Assembly (NCBI GenBank): GCA_003819975.1
Contig: RPPU01000161.1
Span: forward strand, 1 to 8,569
Length of the DNA: 8,569 bases
From: Desulfobacteraceae bacterium
Lineage (GTDB): Bacteria > Desulfobacterota > DSM-4660 > Desulfatiglandales > HGW-15
Reading direction: 5' to 3'
Below, one piece after another: positions 1 to 6,338 of the stretch. Below the pieces are notes generated by a model. The model did no database searches. It worked only from the letters and a program-made list of their open reading frames with translations, and was not told where the DNA came from. The number at the start of each line of letters is the position of its first letter. Positions within the stretch are counted from its first letter, which is position 1. The translations under genes and the position numbers were made by a program.

Positions 1-250
1 CTTCTTTAAACAAGGGGGCGGTGGCGCGCGCGCCGCTCGGGCCGAAGAAACTTTGCCCCGGCCTGATCTGCAGCAGGTTGCTGCCCAATTTGGCGATATC
101 GGCCGTGACCCGGGCCGTGGTGCCTTTGCCGAGGGTCACCATGGTGATGACCGCGGCCACGCCGATAACAATGCCCAGGATGGTTAAAAAGGAGCGCATG
201 GCATTGCGCCGGATTTCACGCTGGGCTAAAATAATAGTTTCCCAAAACAT
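1..250 (-). CDS. MacB/FtsX-family ABC transporter permease, N-terminal part (cut by window edge)
   Basis: The first 83 codons are visible, starting from ATG at 250. The protein opens with a short amphipathic stretch, MFWETIILAQREIRRN. A first membrane segment follows at about residues 20-40 (FLTILGIVIGVAAVITMV), then the periplasmic start GKGTTARVTADIAKLGSNLLQI. This is the typical beginning of MacB-type permeases, in which TM1 leads into a large periplasmic domain ('LGSNLL' region). The family uses ATP hydrolysis to drive mechanotransmission across the periplasm and does not move substrate through the inner membrane itself. In E. coli MacB the ATPase is fused in front of this domain; here the ATPase is the separate upstream gene, as in YknY/YknZ-type systems. 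A GGAG lies 12 bases before the ATG. This is the last visible gene of the minus-strand efflux operon. The family is clear; the substrate is unknown. Confidence 0.93.
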   Translation of the reverse strand, partial: MFWETIILAQREIRRNAMRSFLTILGIVIGVAAVITMVTLGKGTTARVTADIAKLGSNLLQIRPGQSFFGPSGARATAPLFKE

Positions 251-269
251 TAAGCGTTTAGACTCCACA

Positions 270-291
270 TATCGACGATTTGCTGTCGATA
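270..291. repeat. Inverted repeat upstream of the permease start
   Basis: TATCGAC (270-276) and GTCGATA (285-291) form a perfect 7-bp stem around an 8-base loop. It lies in the 73-bp gap between the ATPase stop and the permease ATG, just before the permease ribosome binding site. It could tune processing or relative expression inside the operon. It has no T-tract, so it is not an obvious terminator. Its function is inferred only from its position. Confidence 0.35.
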
Positions 292-323
292 AATAAAAAG
301 ATTAATAATCAACTGAATGGTCC

Positions 324-1040
324 TCATACGGACACTTCAGACTCAATCAGGCCGTCGTGAAAACGGACAATGCGTTTGGCATAGCCGGCCATGTCGGGTT
401 CATGGGTAACCATGACAATGGTGATGCCGCGATCACGGTTCAGGACCGTGAGTAGATCCATAATTTCCCGGCCGCGAGCCGAATCCAGGTTACCGGTCGG
501 TTCATCGGCGAAAAGGACCTGGGGATCCATAACAATGGCGCGCGCAATGGATACGCGTTGTTGCTGGCCGCCGGAAAGTTCGCCGGGGGTGTGGGTCGCC
601 CACTCCACAAGACCCACGGCGGCCAGGGCTTGCAGAGCCAATTTTTTACGCTGCCCGGCCGGAGTGCCGCGATAGATGAGCGGGAGTTCCACGTTTTCCA
701 GGGCCGAAGTGCGGTTCAAGAGGTTGTAGCCCTGAAAGACAAATCCCAGGTAATGACGTCGCAACAAAGCGCGCTGATTGCGGGTCAAACCGGCGACATT
801 GGCGCCTTTGAAGCAATAAATTCCGGCGGTCGGCGTGTCCAGACAACCCAGAATATTCATGCAAGTGGATTTGCCCGAGCCGCTCGGGCCCATGACGGCG
901 ATGAATTCACCCTGGTCAATGTTGAATTGGATACCGCGCAGGGCATGGGTTGCGGCTGTGCCGGTCCCGTATACTTTGGTTACCCCCCGGAGTTCAATCA
1001 GATGATGTTCATCGGTCAACTGGCAGGCGATCTGGTTCAT
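324..1040 (-). CDS. MacB/LolD-type ABC transporter ATP-binding protein
   Basis: This is a 238-aa stand-alone nucleotide-binding subunit. Visible motifs in order are: Walker A GPSGSGKST (residues 51-59), Q-loop glutamine in VFQGYNLL (Q103), the signature LSGGQQQRVSIARA (155-168), Walker B VLFADEPTGNLD (175-186, with the catalytic Glu) and the H-loop VTHEP (His213). The N-terminal 'IELRGVTKVYGTGTAATHALRG' and the 'DEPTGNLDS' motif are characteristic of the MacB/LolD/FtsE subfamily. It should hydrolyse ATP on the cytoplasmic face for the permease encoded next. Its ATG overlaps the stop of the adaptor gene in an ATGA (1037-1040), which predicts translational coupling; the Shine-Dalgarno in front of it is weak, consistent with coupling. 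All catalytic motifs are intact and the length is normal. Confidence 0.97.
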   Translation of the reverse strand: MNQIACQLTDEHHLIELRGVTKVYGTGTAATHALRGIQFNIDQGEFIAVMGPSGSGKSTCMNILGCLDTPTAGIYCFKGANVAGLTRNQRALLRRHYLGFVFQGYNLLNRTSALENVELPLIYRGTPAGQRKKLALQALAAVGLVEWATHTPGELSGGQQQRVSIARAIVMDPQVLFADEPTGNLDSARGREIMDLLTVLNRDRGITIVMVTHEPDMAGYAKRIVRFHDGLIESEVSV

Positions 1041-2347
1041 GGTTTTTTGCTCACAATATCGACTAAAAGAGCCAAGCCGGGGGTCACGTCACCGGTCAGT
1101 ACTTCGGAATGGATTCCGTCGGTCATGCCGATGATGACCGGAATCGGCGTGGGCAGCCCGTTATTAAGGACCCAGACCTTTTGTTCTTTTTTACGATTGC
1201 CGTTTCCTTTGGACGGCTGATTTTGATTGGCATTGCGCGGCGGACCGTGCCGGCCGGGCAGCAGCGGGTTTACAAAACCGGTTTGGCCGGTCGCTTCCGC
1301 ATCGTTTTTGGCGGGCGGAGTAAAACGCAGGGCTGCATTCGGCACGAGCAGAGCGTTCCGGACTTTTTGGACAATAATTTCGGCCGTGGCAGTCATGCCG
1401 GGTCGTAAAGACAGATCGGAGTTGTCCACGCTAAGAACGGTTTCATAGGTCACAACACCGTTGGCGGTCTTGGCGCCGTTGCGTACCTGGGTGATTCGGC
1501 CGCGAAAAGTGCGGGTCGGAAAAGCATCGACCGTGAAGCGCGCTTCCTGGCCTTCCAGGATCTGGCCGACATCCGCCTCATCCACATCCACATGCAGCTC
1601 CATTTGGGCCAGGTTCTCGGCTAAAGTGAAAAGCACCGGGGCTTGCAAAGAAGCGGCTACGGTCTGACCGGGCTCCACGTTACGAATCAGTACGACCCCG
1701 TTGATGGGTGAACGGATGACTGTTTTGGATAAGTCGGTTTGTTTGGTTTTCAAGGTGGCTTGGGCTTGGGCTAGGTCGGCCTTGGCGCCGGCTTCATTGG
1801 CCAGAGCCCGGTCCAGGGCAGCTTGGGCCGCGACCAGATCGTTTTGCGACGGGGTTTTGCCGTTGGTCAGTTCCCGAACCTTTTGTATGCGTTCCAGATT
1901 ATTACGGGTTTCCAGGATAGTGGCCTGGGACTGCAGTACTTTGGCCTTGGCGGATTCCAGGCCTGCCTTGGATTGCACGACCTGAGTTTCCAACAGGGTG
2001 GTGTCCAGTTTGGCCAGGATTTGGCCGATCTTGACCCGGGAGTTGTAGTCCACAGCCACGCTCTTGACAATGCCGGAGAGCTCGCTGCCCACATCCACCT
2101 GGTTGGTGGGTTGCAAATTACCGGTGGCGGTCACAGTGACCGTCAGGTCGCCCTGGGTTGCTTCCTTGGTCTTGAAAGATACGGTGTTGGAAGCCTGGGA
2201 TCGTTGCCAAAAGAACAGCAATAAAGCGATGACCGGGACAAGCGCAAGGATCAACAGCCATTTTTTCAGGCGGCTTTTTTTGTTTTGAGCCGGATCCAAG
2301 CTCAGGGTTTGAAGCACATCCGGCGGAGTATTGTTATTATTTTTCAT
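1037..2347 (-). CDS. macA: MacA-like periplasmic adaptor (membrane fusion protein, HlyD/RND-MFP family)
   Basis: This 436-aa adaptor should link the inner-membrane ABC complex to the outer-membrane channel. A basic N-terminus leads to one membrane anchor (about residues 30-47, WLLILALVPVIALLLFFW). The first half of the lipoyl/barrel-sandwich domain follows ('TVTATGNLQPTNQVDVGSEL'), then a long alpha-hairpin (about 118-208, rich in Ala, Gln and Leu, coiled-coil-like). The second lipoyl half is 'IRSPINGVVLIRNVEPGQTV' (211-230). The beta-barrel includes 'VDVDEADVGQILEGQ' and 'LSLRPGMTATAEI'. Residues about 342-390 are a Pro/Asn/Gly/Lys-rich linker before the C-terminal membrane-proximal region. 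GGAG stands 7 bases before the ATG. It starts 15 bp after the outer-membrane gene and overlaps the ATPase gene by 4 bp. The pairing with a MacB-type ATPase and permease makes MacA the best family name; the exported substrate is not known. Confidence 0.95.
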   Translation of the reverse strand: MKNNNNTPPDVLQTLSLDPAQNKKSRLKKWLLILALVPVIALLLFFWQRSQASNTVSFKTKEATQGDLTVTVTATGNLQPTNQVDVGSELSGIVKSVAVDYNSRVKIGQILAKLDTTLLETQVVQSKAGLESAKAKVLQSQATILETRNNLERIQKVRELTNGKTPSQNDLVAAQAALDRALANEAGAKADLAQAQATLKTKQTDLSKTVIRSPINGVVLIRNVEPGQTVAASLQAPVLFTLAENLAQMELHVDVDEADVGQILEGQEARFTVDAFPTRTFRGRITQVRNGAKTANGVVTYETVLSVDNSDLSLRPGMTATAEIIVQKVRNALLVPNAALRFTPPAKNDAEATGQTGFVNPLLPGRHGPPRNANQNQPSKGNGNRKKEQKVWVLNNGLPTPIPVIIGMTDGIHSEVLTGDVTPGLALLVDIVSKKP

Positions 2348-2362
2348 TGAATATCTCCAAGT

Positions 2363-3838
2363 TTACTGCTTCTCCTCCGGGGCCAGAGCGGTCCAGCCGC
2401 CGCCCAGGGCTTTATACAGAGTGATCAGATTTTTAACAACCGAACCTTGGCTTTGGGCCAATTGATTCTGGGCTGAAAGCAAAGAGCGCTGGCTGTCGAG
2501 CACGACCTGGAAATCGACCAGACCGGCTTCGTATTTTTTTTGCGAAAGATCGGCGGCCGCGGTCGCGGCTTGGGCCGCCGCCATGAGCGCTTGTTGTCGG
2601 ATCTGCTCGTTGGCATAAGCGGTCAGGGCGTTTTCGGTTTCTTCCAAAGCAATAAGAATTTTACTCCCATATTGGTACAGGCTTTGATCCCGAACCGCGG
2701 ATTGGGCTTCCATGTTGCGCCGAACCGCCCCGGCGTCGAAAATCTTCCAGGTGATGCGCGGACCATAACTCAGGGTGCGGGTGTATTCTGAAAACAAGTT
2801 GCCGAACGAAGAGGCTTCGATACCGATGGAACCGGATAAAGAGATTTTTGGGTAGAGCTCGGCCGTGGCCACGCCGATGCGCGCGGTTTGGGCCGCCAGC
2901 TGGCGCTCGGCCTGACGCACATCCGGACGCTGACGAAGGGTTTCAGCCGGCACACCCACTGGGATTTCCGGGGCAGGCAAGGGCATGGGTTTGGGTTCCG
3001 CGAGTTCTTTTTCCAGAGCGCCGGGGGTTTCACCCGTCAGCACGGCCAGGCGGTTCTGGGCCGCTGTCAGTGTTGAGCGTAAAGAAGGAATTTGCGAACG
3101 GGTGTTTTCAAGGTTGGCTTTGGCTTGTTGCACGGCCAGATCGTCACTCAACCCGGCTTGATAGCGGAACTGAGTTAAGGTGTAGGTCTCCTGCTGAATG
3201 GCCAGATTCGATTCGGCTACAGCCAATTGGTTTTGCGATGACCGGACTTCCACATAATTCAAAGCGGTCTCGGCCAGCAAAGAAACCAGCACATCGCGCA
3301 AGGCTTCCTGATTGGCCTGCAGATCCGCATCCGCCGCTTCGATGGATCGGCGTACGCCTCCGAAAATGTCCAATTCCCAGCCGGCGTCAAAGCCGGCGCT
3401 GTAAAGGTCGCGGGTTTGGGTGGTATTGCCGGCGCGTGTGCCAATATTTTGCGGGTTGTTTTGCTTGGTTTCGCTATGCAAGTTGGATGCATTGGCGGTC
3501 AGGGTGGGAAAAAGATCGGTTTGGCTCAAACCGCGGCGGGCGCGCGCTTCGCGCACCTTGGCCCGGGCTTTTTTAAGATCCAAATTGCCGGCTACAGTCC
3601 GTTCGATCAGGCTGGTTAAAAGCGGGTCCTCAAGGGTCTGCCACCAGGTTGCCAAGGATTGCGAACCGGAGTTTAAGCTATTTGGTAATGGGGAATGCCA
3701 ATTAGCCGGGCTTTTGGAATCAGGCTTTACATAATTGGGACCAACGGCACAGCCGGAAATGAAAAGACAGGTCAGGCCGATGGCGAGCCATGATGCAATG
3801 TGGCTGAGGTGTTTAGCAATAGAATTATTTATTAACAT
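2363..3838 (-). CDS. Outer-membrane efflux lipoprotein, NodT/TolC family
   Basis: This protein of 491 aa should form the trimeric outer-membrane channel of the pump. An N-terminal signal ends in a lipobox, ISGC (Cys30 from the chosen start), followed by AVGPNYVKP, the hallmark opening of NodT/OprM-type factors. Two OEP repeats follow: alpha-helical stretches 'ARAKVREARARRGLSQTDLFPTL' and, in the second half, 'RQRPDVRQAERQLAAQTARIGVATAELYPKISL', a strongly conserved segment. The end 'NLITLYKALGGGW' is also typical. I chose ATG at 3838, because AAGG lies 8 bases upstream. An in-frame TTG at 3844 would add two residues but sits only 2 bases from that AAGG. It is the first gene of the efflux operon and is read divergently from the sigma gene. 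Domains are complete and length is normal. Confidence 0.96.
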   Translation of the reverse strand: MLINNSIAKHLSHIASWLAIGLTCLFISGCAVGPNYVKPDSKSPANWHSPLPNSLNSGSQSLATWWQTLEDPLLTSLIERTVAGNLDLKKARAKVREARARRGLSQTDLFPTLTANASNLHSETKQNNPQNIGTRAGNTTQTRDLYSAGFDAGWELDIFGGVRRSIEAADADLQANQEALRDVLVSLLAETALNYVEVRSSQNQLAVAESNLAIQQETYTLTQFRYQAGLSDDLAVQQAKANLENTRSQIPSLRSTLTAAQNRLAVLTGETPGALEKELAEPKPMPLPAPEIPVGVPAETLRQRPDVRQAERQLAAQTARIGVATAELYPKISLSGSIGIEASSFGNLFSEYTRTLSYGPRITWKIFDAGAVRRNMEAQSAVRDQSLYQYGSKILIALEETENALTAYANEQIRQQALMAAAQAATAAADLSQKKYEAGLVDFQVVLDSQRSLLSAQNQLAQSQGSVVKNLITLYKALGGGWTALAPEEKQ

Positions 3839-3898
3839 TATCAATACCTTATCTAAGATGGTCTCCGGAGTTCATGATTGCCGGCGAATATTCACTAA

Positions 3899-3924
3899 GT
3901 CGCCAAGTGCCGGAGAAAGTTACA
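3899..3924 (-). promoter_or_regulatory. Candidate ECF-sigma promoter for the efflux operon
   Basis: Read on the minus strand there is a -35 element TGTAAC (3924-3919, extended to TGTAACTTT), a 16-base spacer, and a -10 element CGAC (3902-3899). Transcription would begin near 3892 and give a leader of roughly 50 bases before the outer-membrane gene. An AAC-containing -35 with a CG-containing -10 is the general ECF promoter form, and TGTAAC/CGAC is the pattern known for B. subtilis SigX. A matching element faces the other way 9 bases from it, toward the ECF sigma gene. The sequence match is seen; use by this sigma factor is inferred. Confidence 0.62.
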
Positions 3925-3941
3925 TTCATTTTTGTAACTTT
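3916..3941. repeat. Inverted repeat joining the two divergent -35 elements
   Basis: AAAGTTACA (3916-3924) and TGTAACTTT (3933-3941) are perfect inverted copies around an 8-base centre. The arms contain the two divergent TGTAAC -35 elements plus three conserved downstream Ts, so the palindrome is best explained as back-to-back promoters. A third TGTAAC lies at 3951-3956, giving a longer inverted match GTTACATTC (3919-3927) to GAATGTAAC (3948-3956). A dimeric repressor operator is an alternative reading. Confidence 0.6.
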
Positions 3942-3959
3942 GAAATCGAATGTAACGAC
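3933..3959 (+). promoter_or_regulatory. Candidate ECF-sigma autoregulatory promoter
   Basis: The -35 element TGTAAC (3933-3938), a 17-base spacer (3939-3955) and the -10 element CGAC (3956-3959) face the ECF sigma gene. Element sequences and spacing match the B. subtilis SigX-type pattern. A start near 3966 would leave a leader of about 150 bases before the sigma ATG. ECF factors commonly transcribe their own operon, so this is most simply the autoregulatory promoter. The divergent twin supports a shared regulon. Confidence 0.65.
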
Positions 3960-4046
3960 CATATAAAACAAGAGCTGTTCCTGACAATATATGAATGGAA
4001 CCTGAATTTTTAAGGAGGGCTAAATTACCTATTACATGGGTCGCCA

Positions 4047-4075
4047 TTGACTTTAGACCGGGCCCTTGTCATAAT
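4047..4075 (+). promoter_or_regulatory. Sigma70-type promoter for the sigma/anti-sigma/sensor cassette
   Basis: TTGACT (4047-4052) and CATAAT (4070-4075) are separated by exactly 17 bases, each one base from consensus. The predicted start is near 4082, about 35 bases before the sigma ATG. It would provide basal expression of the cassette, which the upstream ECF-type promoter could amplify under stress. Confidence 0.6.
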
Positions 4076-4116
4076 TTCCTCCATTGCAGTTATAAAAATA
4101 ATCAATTGGGTGGAAA

Positions 4117-4707
4117 ATGGAACAGGACCCGAAGCATCCCGGTGACAAAGAGATCATTCAGCGCGTACTGGACGGCGAAGTAAATGCTTTTGAGGCGCTG
4201 CTAAAAAGGCATGAACAGCGGGTCCTCGGTATTGTGAAAAAACACGTTCCTTATGGCGAAGTCGAAGAAACGGCCCAGGAGGTTTTTATCAGGGTCTACC
4301 GGTCTTTACCGCGTTTTAAGTACGCGGACCGGTTCGAAGCTTGGATCAGCCGCATTGCCGTCAGGACCTGCTGCGATTTTTGGCGCAAGCGTTACCGCTC
4401 TAAAGAAGTCGCCTTGGAGGATCTATCCGAAGCCCAGCAACAATGGCTGGAGGGCACGCTGGCCGGACAGGCGCTGGAAAGTTTGGACGAGCAGAGCGGG
4501 CGCAAAGAGATGGAGGCGACATTGGATTGGGCCTTGAGCCGGTTGCCGGCCCGGGAACGCATGGTGTTGGAATTAACTTATCTGGAAGGGCTGTCCGGAA
4601 AGGAAACCGCCGCGCTCATGGAATGCACTCTGGCCAATGTCAAGGTCCGCGCTTTCCGGGCACGAAAAAAACTGGAGAAAATGCTGTTAAAGGTCTTGCG
4701 GCCTTAA
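4117..4707 (+). CDS. ECF (sigma70 group 4) RNA polymerase sigma factor
   Basis: This 196-aa protein has the two-domain ECF layout. Region 2 covers about residues 24-95: 'NAFEALLKRHEQRVLGIV', then 'EVEETAQEVFIRVYRSLPRFK' (the core-binding region 2.2 motif) and 'FEAWISRIAVRTCCDFWRKRYR' (regions 2.3/2.4, -10 recognition). A linker of about 35 residues follows. Region 4 (about 133-193) reads 'LDWALSRLPARERMVLELTYLEGLSGKETAALMECTLANVKVRAFRARKKLEKML', with the helix-turn-helix that contacts the -35. It should direct RNA polymerase to stress promoters. A purine-rich GGTGGA lies only a few bases before the ATG, so the ribosome site is close and not ideal. It is followed after 12 bp by a one-TM protein and then a Spy-like protein, the usual company of metal or envelope-stress ECF factors. 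The two TGTAAC/CGAC sites upstream are its likely targets. Confidence 0.96.
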   Translation: MEQDPKHPGDKEIIQRVLDGEVNAFEALLKRHEQRVLGIVKKHVPYGEVEETAQEVFIRVYRSLPRFKYADRFEAWISRIAVRTCCDFWRKRYRSKEVALEDLSEAQQQWLEGTLAGQALESLDEQSGRKEMEATLDWALSRLPARERMVLELTYLEGLSGKETAALMECTLANVKVRAFRARKKLEKMLLKVLRP

Positions 4708-4719
4708 AAGGAGGGTAAC

Positions 4720-5046
4720 ATGAAAGCGGATAACAACAAGCTCAGTAAACTGCTGTCGGTCTGGCGGCGAATGTACCTCTCGCGCGCAACCGAAGCCGTG
4801 GGGGATCAGTGGCAGACAGAAGCCATGCGCCGCATTCGTCTGATCGGCCCGCTCAATGCCCGGACCGGCTTTATGGAACTGTTCGAACAAATGGTCTGGC
4901 GCCTGGCGCCGGCCACCTCTCTTATGGTTGTCGCTTTGGTTGTGGTTTTCCTGGTCTCGGGCTTAACCCAAGGAAACGATGTTTTGGCCTTTATGAACGA
5001 TCCGGAAGAAATGGATCTGGCCCAGTTGCTCGGGTTTGGAGGATAA
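4720..5046 (+). CDS. One-TM protein, candidate anti-sigma factor (CnrY/RseA-like in position)
   Basis: This is a protein of 108 aa with no family I can name from motifs. The N-terminal ~60 residues are hydrophilic and helix-prone, with the repeated basic/hydrophobic pattern 'KLLSVWRRMYLSR' and 'MRRIRLIGPLN'. One membrane segment follows (about 66-82, TSLMVVALVVVFLVSGL), then a short acidic tail (NDPEEMDLAQLLGFGG). A short cytoplasmic helical region followed by one TM and a small periplasmic tail is the build of CnrY-type anti-sigma factors. The position, directly between an ECF sigma gene and a CnrX/Spy-like gene, supports that role. A strong AAGGAGGG stands just before the ATG, and the stop overlaps the next gene's first ATG. 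I see no zinc-binding HxxxCxxC (ZAS) motif. The anti-sigma role is inferred from context and topology. Confidence 0.8.
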   Translation: MKADNNKLSKLLSVWRRMYLSRATEAVGDQWQTEAMRRIRLIGPLNARTGFMELFEQMVWRLAPATSLMVVALVVVFLVSGLTQGNDVLAFMNDPEEMDLAQLLGFGG

Positions 5047-5048
5047 TG

Positions 5049-5441
5049 ATGAAACACTATAAATTATGGGCGGGCATTATTCTGGTTTTTATTCTGGGTC
5101 TGGTCGCGGGTTATATGGGGAGTTATATGCTGCACGGTCGCGCCTTTTGGCGCTCCGGTCATAAGGATGCGGCTACGCGCAATGCCGAGATTTTGGAGCG
5201 GTTCAGAAATGATTTGTCTTTGACAGACCCGCAGGTCTTACGCGTCAAAACGATCATCGAGCAGATGGAGGCCAAACGCAGCGAATACTTTCGCAAAAGC
5301 CGGGCCGAATTGAAAGCAATCGCGGAATCGGGCTTTGCCCTGATCCGTCTGGAATTGACGCCGGAACAGCAAAAGCTGTTTGACGAGAATCAAGCCAAAA
5401 TGGAAAAAGCGCGCAAAGAGAGAGAGCAATCGCGGAAGTAA
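5049..5441 (+). CDS. Membrane-anchored periplasmic Spy/CpxP/CnrX-like protein (Metal_resist type)
   Basis: This is a 130-aa protein. A signal-anchor spans about residues 7-27 (WAGIILVFILGLVAGYMGSYM). The rest is an all-helical, highly charged domain carrying two LTxxQ-type motifs, 'LSLTDPQ' (about 57-62) and 'LELTPEQQ' (about 101-108), the signature of Spy/CpxP and of the heavy-metal-resistance sensors related to CnrX and ZraP. His29 and His38 after the anchor could bind metal, but I cannot assign ligands. The likely role is periplasmic sensing of metal or misfolded protein that frees the ECF sigma factor through the preceding one-TM protein. GGAGG (5038-5042) sits 6 bases from ATG 5049 and only 3 from the in-frame ATG 5046, which overlaps the previous stop, so I chose 5049. 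Reading in this frame continues upstream to 4809, but that part overlaps the preceding gene and is not coding. Confidence 0.8.
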   Translation: MKHYKLWAGIILVFILGLVAGYMGSYMLHGRAFWRSGHKDAATRNAEILERFRNDLSLTDPQVLRVKTIIEQMEAKRSEYFRKSRAELKAIAESGFALIRLELTPEQQKLFDENQAKMEKARKEREQSRK

Positions 5442-5460
5442 GCCGATGGTTCTTTTGCTT

Positions 5461-5485
5461 TATAAAACGGTTTTGCCGTTTTATA
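5461..5485 (+). terminator. Hairpin after the sigma cassette, possible terminator
   Basis: TATAAAACGG (5461-5470) and CCGTTTTATA (5476-5485) form a perfect 10-bp stem with a 5-base loop, 19 bp after the sensor stop. The arm itself is A-rich on one side and T-rich on the other, so it could act in either direction. The GC core is only 3 bp and no separate T-run follows, which makes it a weak terminator at best. Confidence 0.45.
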
Positions 5486-5503
5486 CGGAAAAATATATCC
5501 GCA

Positions 5504-5531
5504 TTCAACAAGAAATTTGATTATATATAAT
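5504..5531 (+). promoter_or_regulatory. Weak promoter candidate for the phosphoesterase gene
   Basis: A perfect TATAAT -10 (5526-5531) lies in an AT-rich stretch, with a poor -35 match TTCAAC (5504-5509) at 16 bases. It is placed between the hairpin and the phosphoesterase start. The -10 is good and the -35 is not, and AT-rich DNA gives such matches by chance. Confidence 0.3.
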
Positions 5532-5606
5532 AGAAACAGATGAAATTATCGTTACAGCAGTTGCGCATCTGCATAGAGACCCGGAACATTATAAAGATAG
5601 AATTTT

Positions 5607-6338
5607 GTGAAAATATCAAAAAAGCAAACTGCCGGAAAAACCCAACAAAATCGTAAAAAGCCGATAAAACTGCGGAAAACATCCAAATCAACAATATCCT
5701 CTCCCAAACAGGCGCGGACGGCGTACCGCCGGAAACGAAATTTTTCAAAAACCGTTGAGCCTGTTGGCGGAGCCAAAGCAACGATTCAGGGTCCGTTGAC
5801 TTTTGTCATTCAAAAACATGCGGCCCGGCATTTACACTTTGATCTGCGCCTGGAGCTGGATGGCGTGATGAAAAGCTGGGCCGTGCCCAAAGGGCCGAGC
5901 CTGGACCCGGCAAACAAACGCCTGGCCATGCAGGTCGAAGACCATCCCATTGAGTACAACCTATTTGAAGGGACGATTCCGGAAGGAGAATACGGCGGCG
6001 GCACGGTTATGCTTTGGGATCAGGGCACTTATCGCCATGATGAAGAAAACTCCGGTGATCTTGAAAGTCTGCGGCAAGGTTATGCCAAAGGCGACCTGAA
6101 ATTGATTTTTGCCGGCAAGCGGCTCAAGGGGGCCTGGGCTCTGGTGCGCATGCAAAAGAGCGACCCAAAACGTCCGCAATGGCTCCTGATCAAACGACGC
6201 GATGCTTTCGCCGATTCCCAAATCGACATGGTGGAGAAGTATCAAACTTCGGTGACAACCGGACGGACCATGGAAGAGATCGCAATCCGGAAGACAACAT
6301 CGGCGCCCTGGCAGTCCGTTTGTCCGCGGAAGAGTTGA
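5607..6338 (+). CDS. Stand-alone LigD-type DNA repair 3'-phosphoesterase (PE domain)
   Basis: This is a 243-aa protein whose residues about 45-226 form a LigD N-terminal phosphoesterase domain. Such enzymes trim 3'-phosphate or 3'-ribonucleotide ends during DNA end joining. 'FVIQKHAARHLHFDLRLE' (67-84) supplies His71, His77, Asp79 and Arg81. 'VEDHPIEY' (110-117) supplies Glu111, His113 and Tyr117. By spacing these align with the metal and phosphate ligands of Pseudomonas LigD PE. 'WAVPKGPS', 'FEGTIPEGEYGGGTV', 'LKGAWALVR', 'WLLIKRRDAFA' and 'VTTGRTMEEIA' are also family motifs. The start is GTG with a poor ribosome site; no in-frame ATG precedes the domain. The first ~50 residues are a Lys/Arg-rich tail that could bind nucleic acid. 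After 'EEIA' the sequence leaves family similarity, because the DNA there matches an aldo/keto reductase end in another frame. No ligase, polymerase or Ku gene is nearby. Confidence 0.92.
   Translation: MKISKKQTAGKTQQNRKKPIKLRKTSKSTISSPKQARTAYRRKRNFSKTVEPVGGAKATIQGPLTFVIQKHAARHLHFDLRLELDGVMKSWAVPKGPSLDPANKRLAMQVEDHPIEYNLFEGTIPEGEYGGGTVMLWDQGTYRHDEENSGDLESLRQGYAKGDLKLIFAGKRLKGAWALVRMQKSDPKRPQWLLIKRRDAFADSQIDMVEKYQTSVTTGRTMEEIAIRKTTSAPWQSVCPRKS

Noticed and set aside
558..1220. A 220-codon plus-strand open frame across the ATPase and adaptor genes
   Set aside because: It is antisense to two genes with intact catalytic and structural motifs, and has no family features or start signal.
2848..3576. 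A 242-codon plus-strand open frame antisense to the outer-membrane lipoprotein gene
   Set aside because: It lies wholly inside a gene with clear TolC/NodT motifs, and its translation is Arg/Pro/Trp-rich with no recognisable domain: a shadow frame.
4012..4038. Strong AAGGAGGG suggesting a leader peptide before the sigma gene
   Set aside because: No ATG, GTG or TTG lies 5-10 bases downstream; the nearest ATG (4036) is 17 bases away.
4809..5048. Upstream extension of the Spy-like gene to 210 residues
   Set aside because: It overlaps the one-TM gene almost fully and lacks a ribosome site, while GGAGG and an anchor sequence mark the start at 5049.
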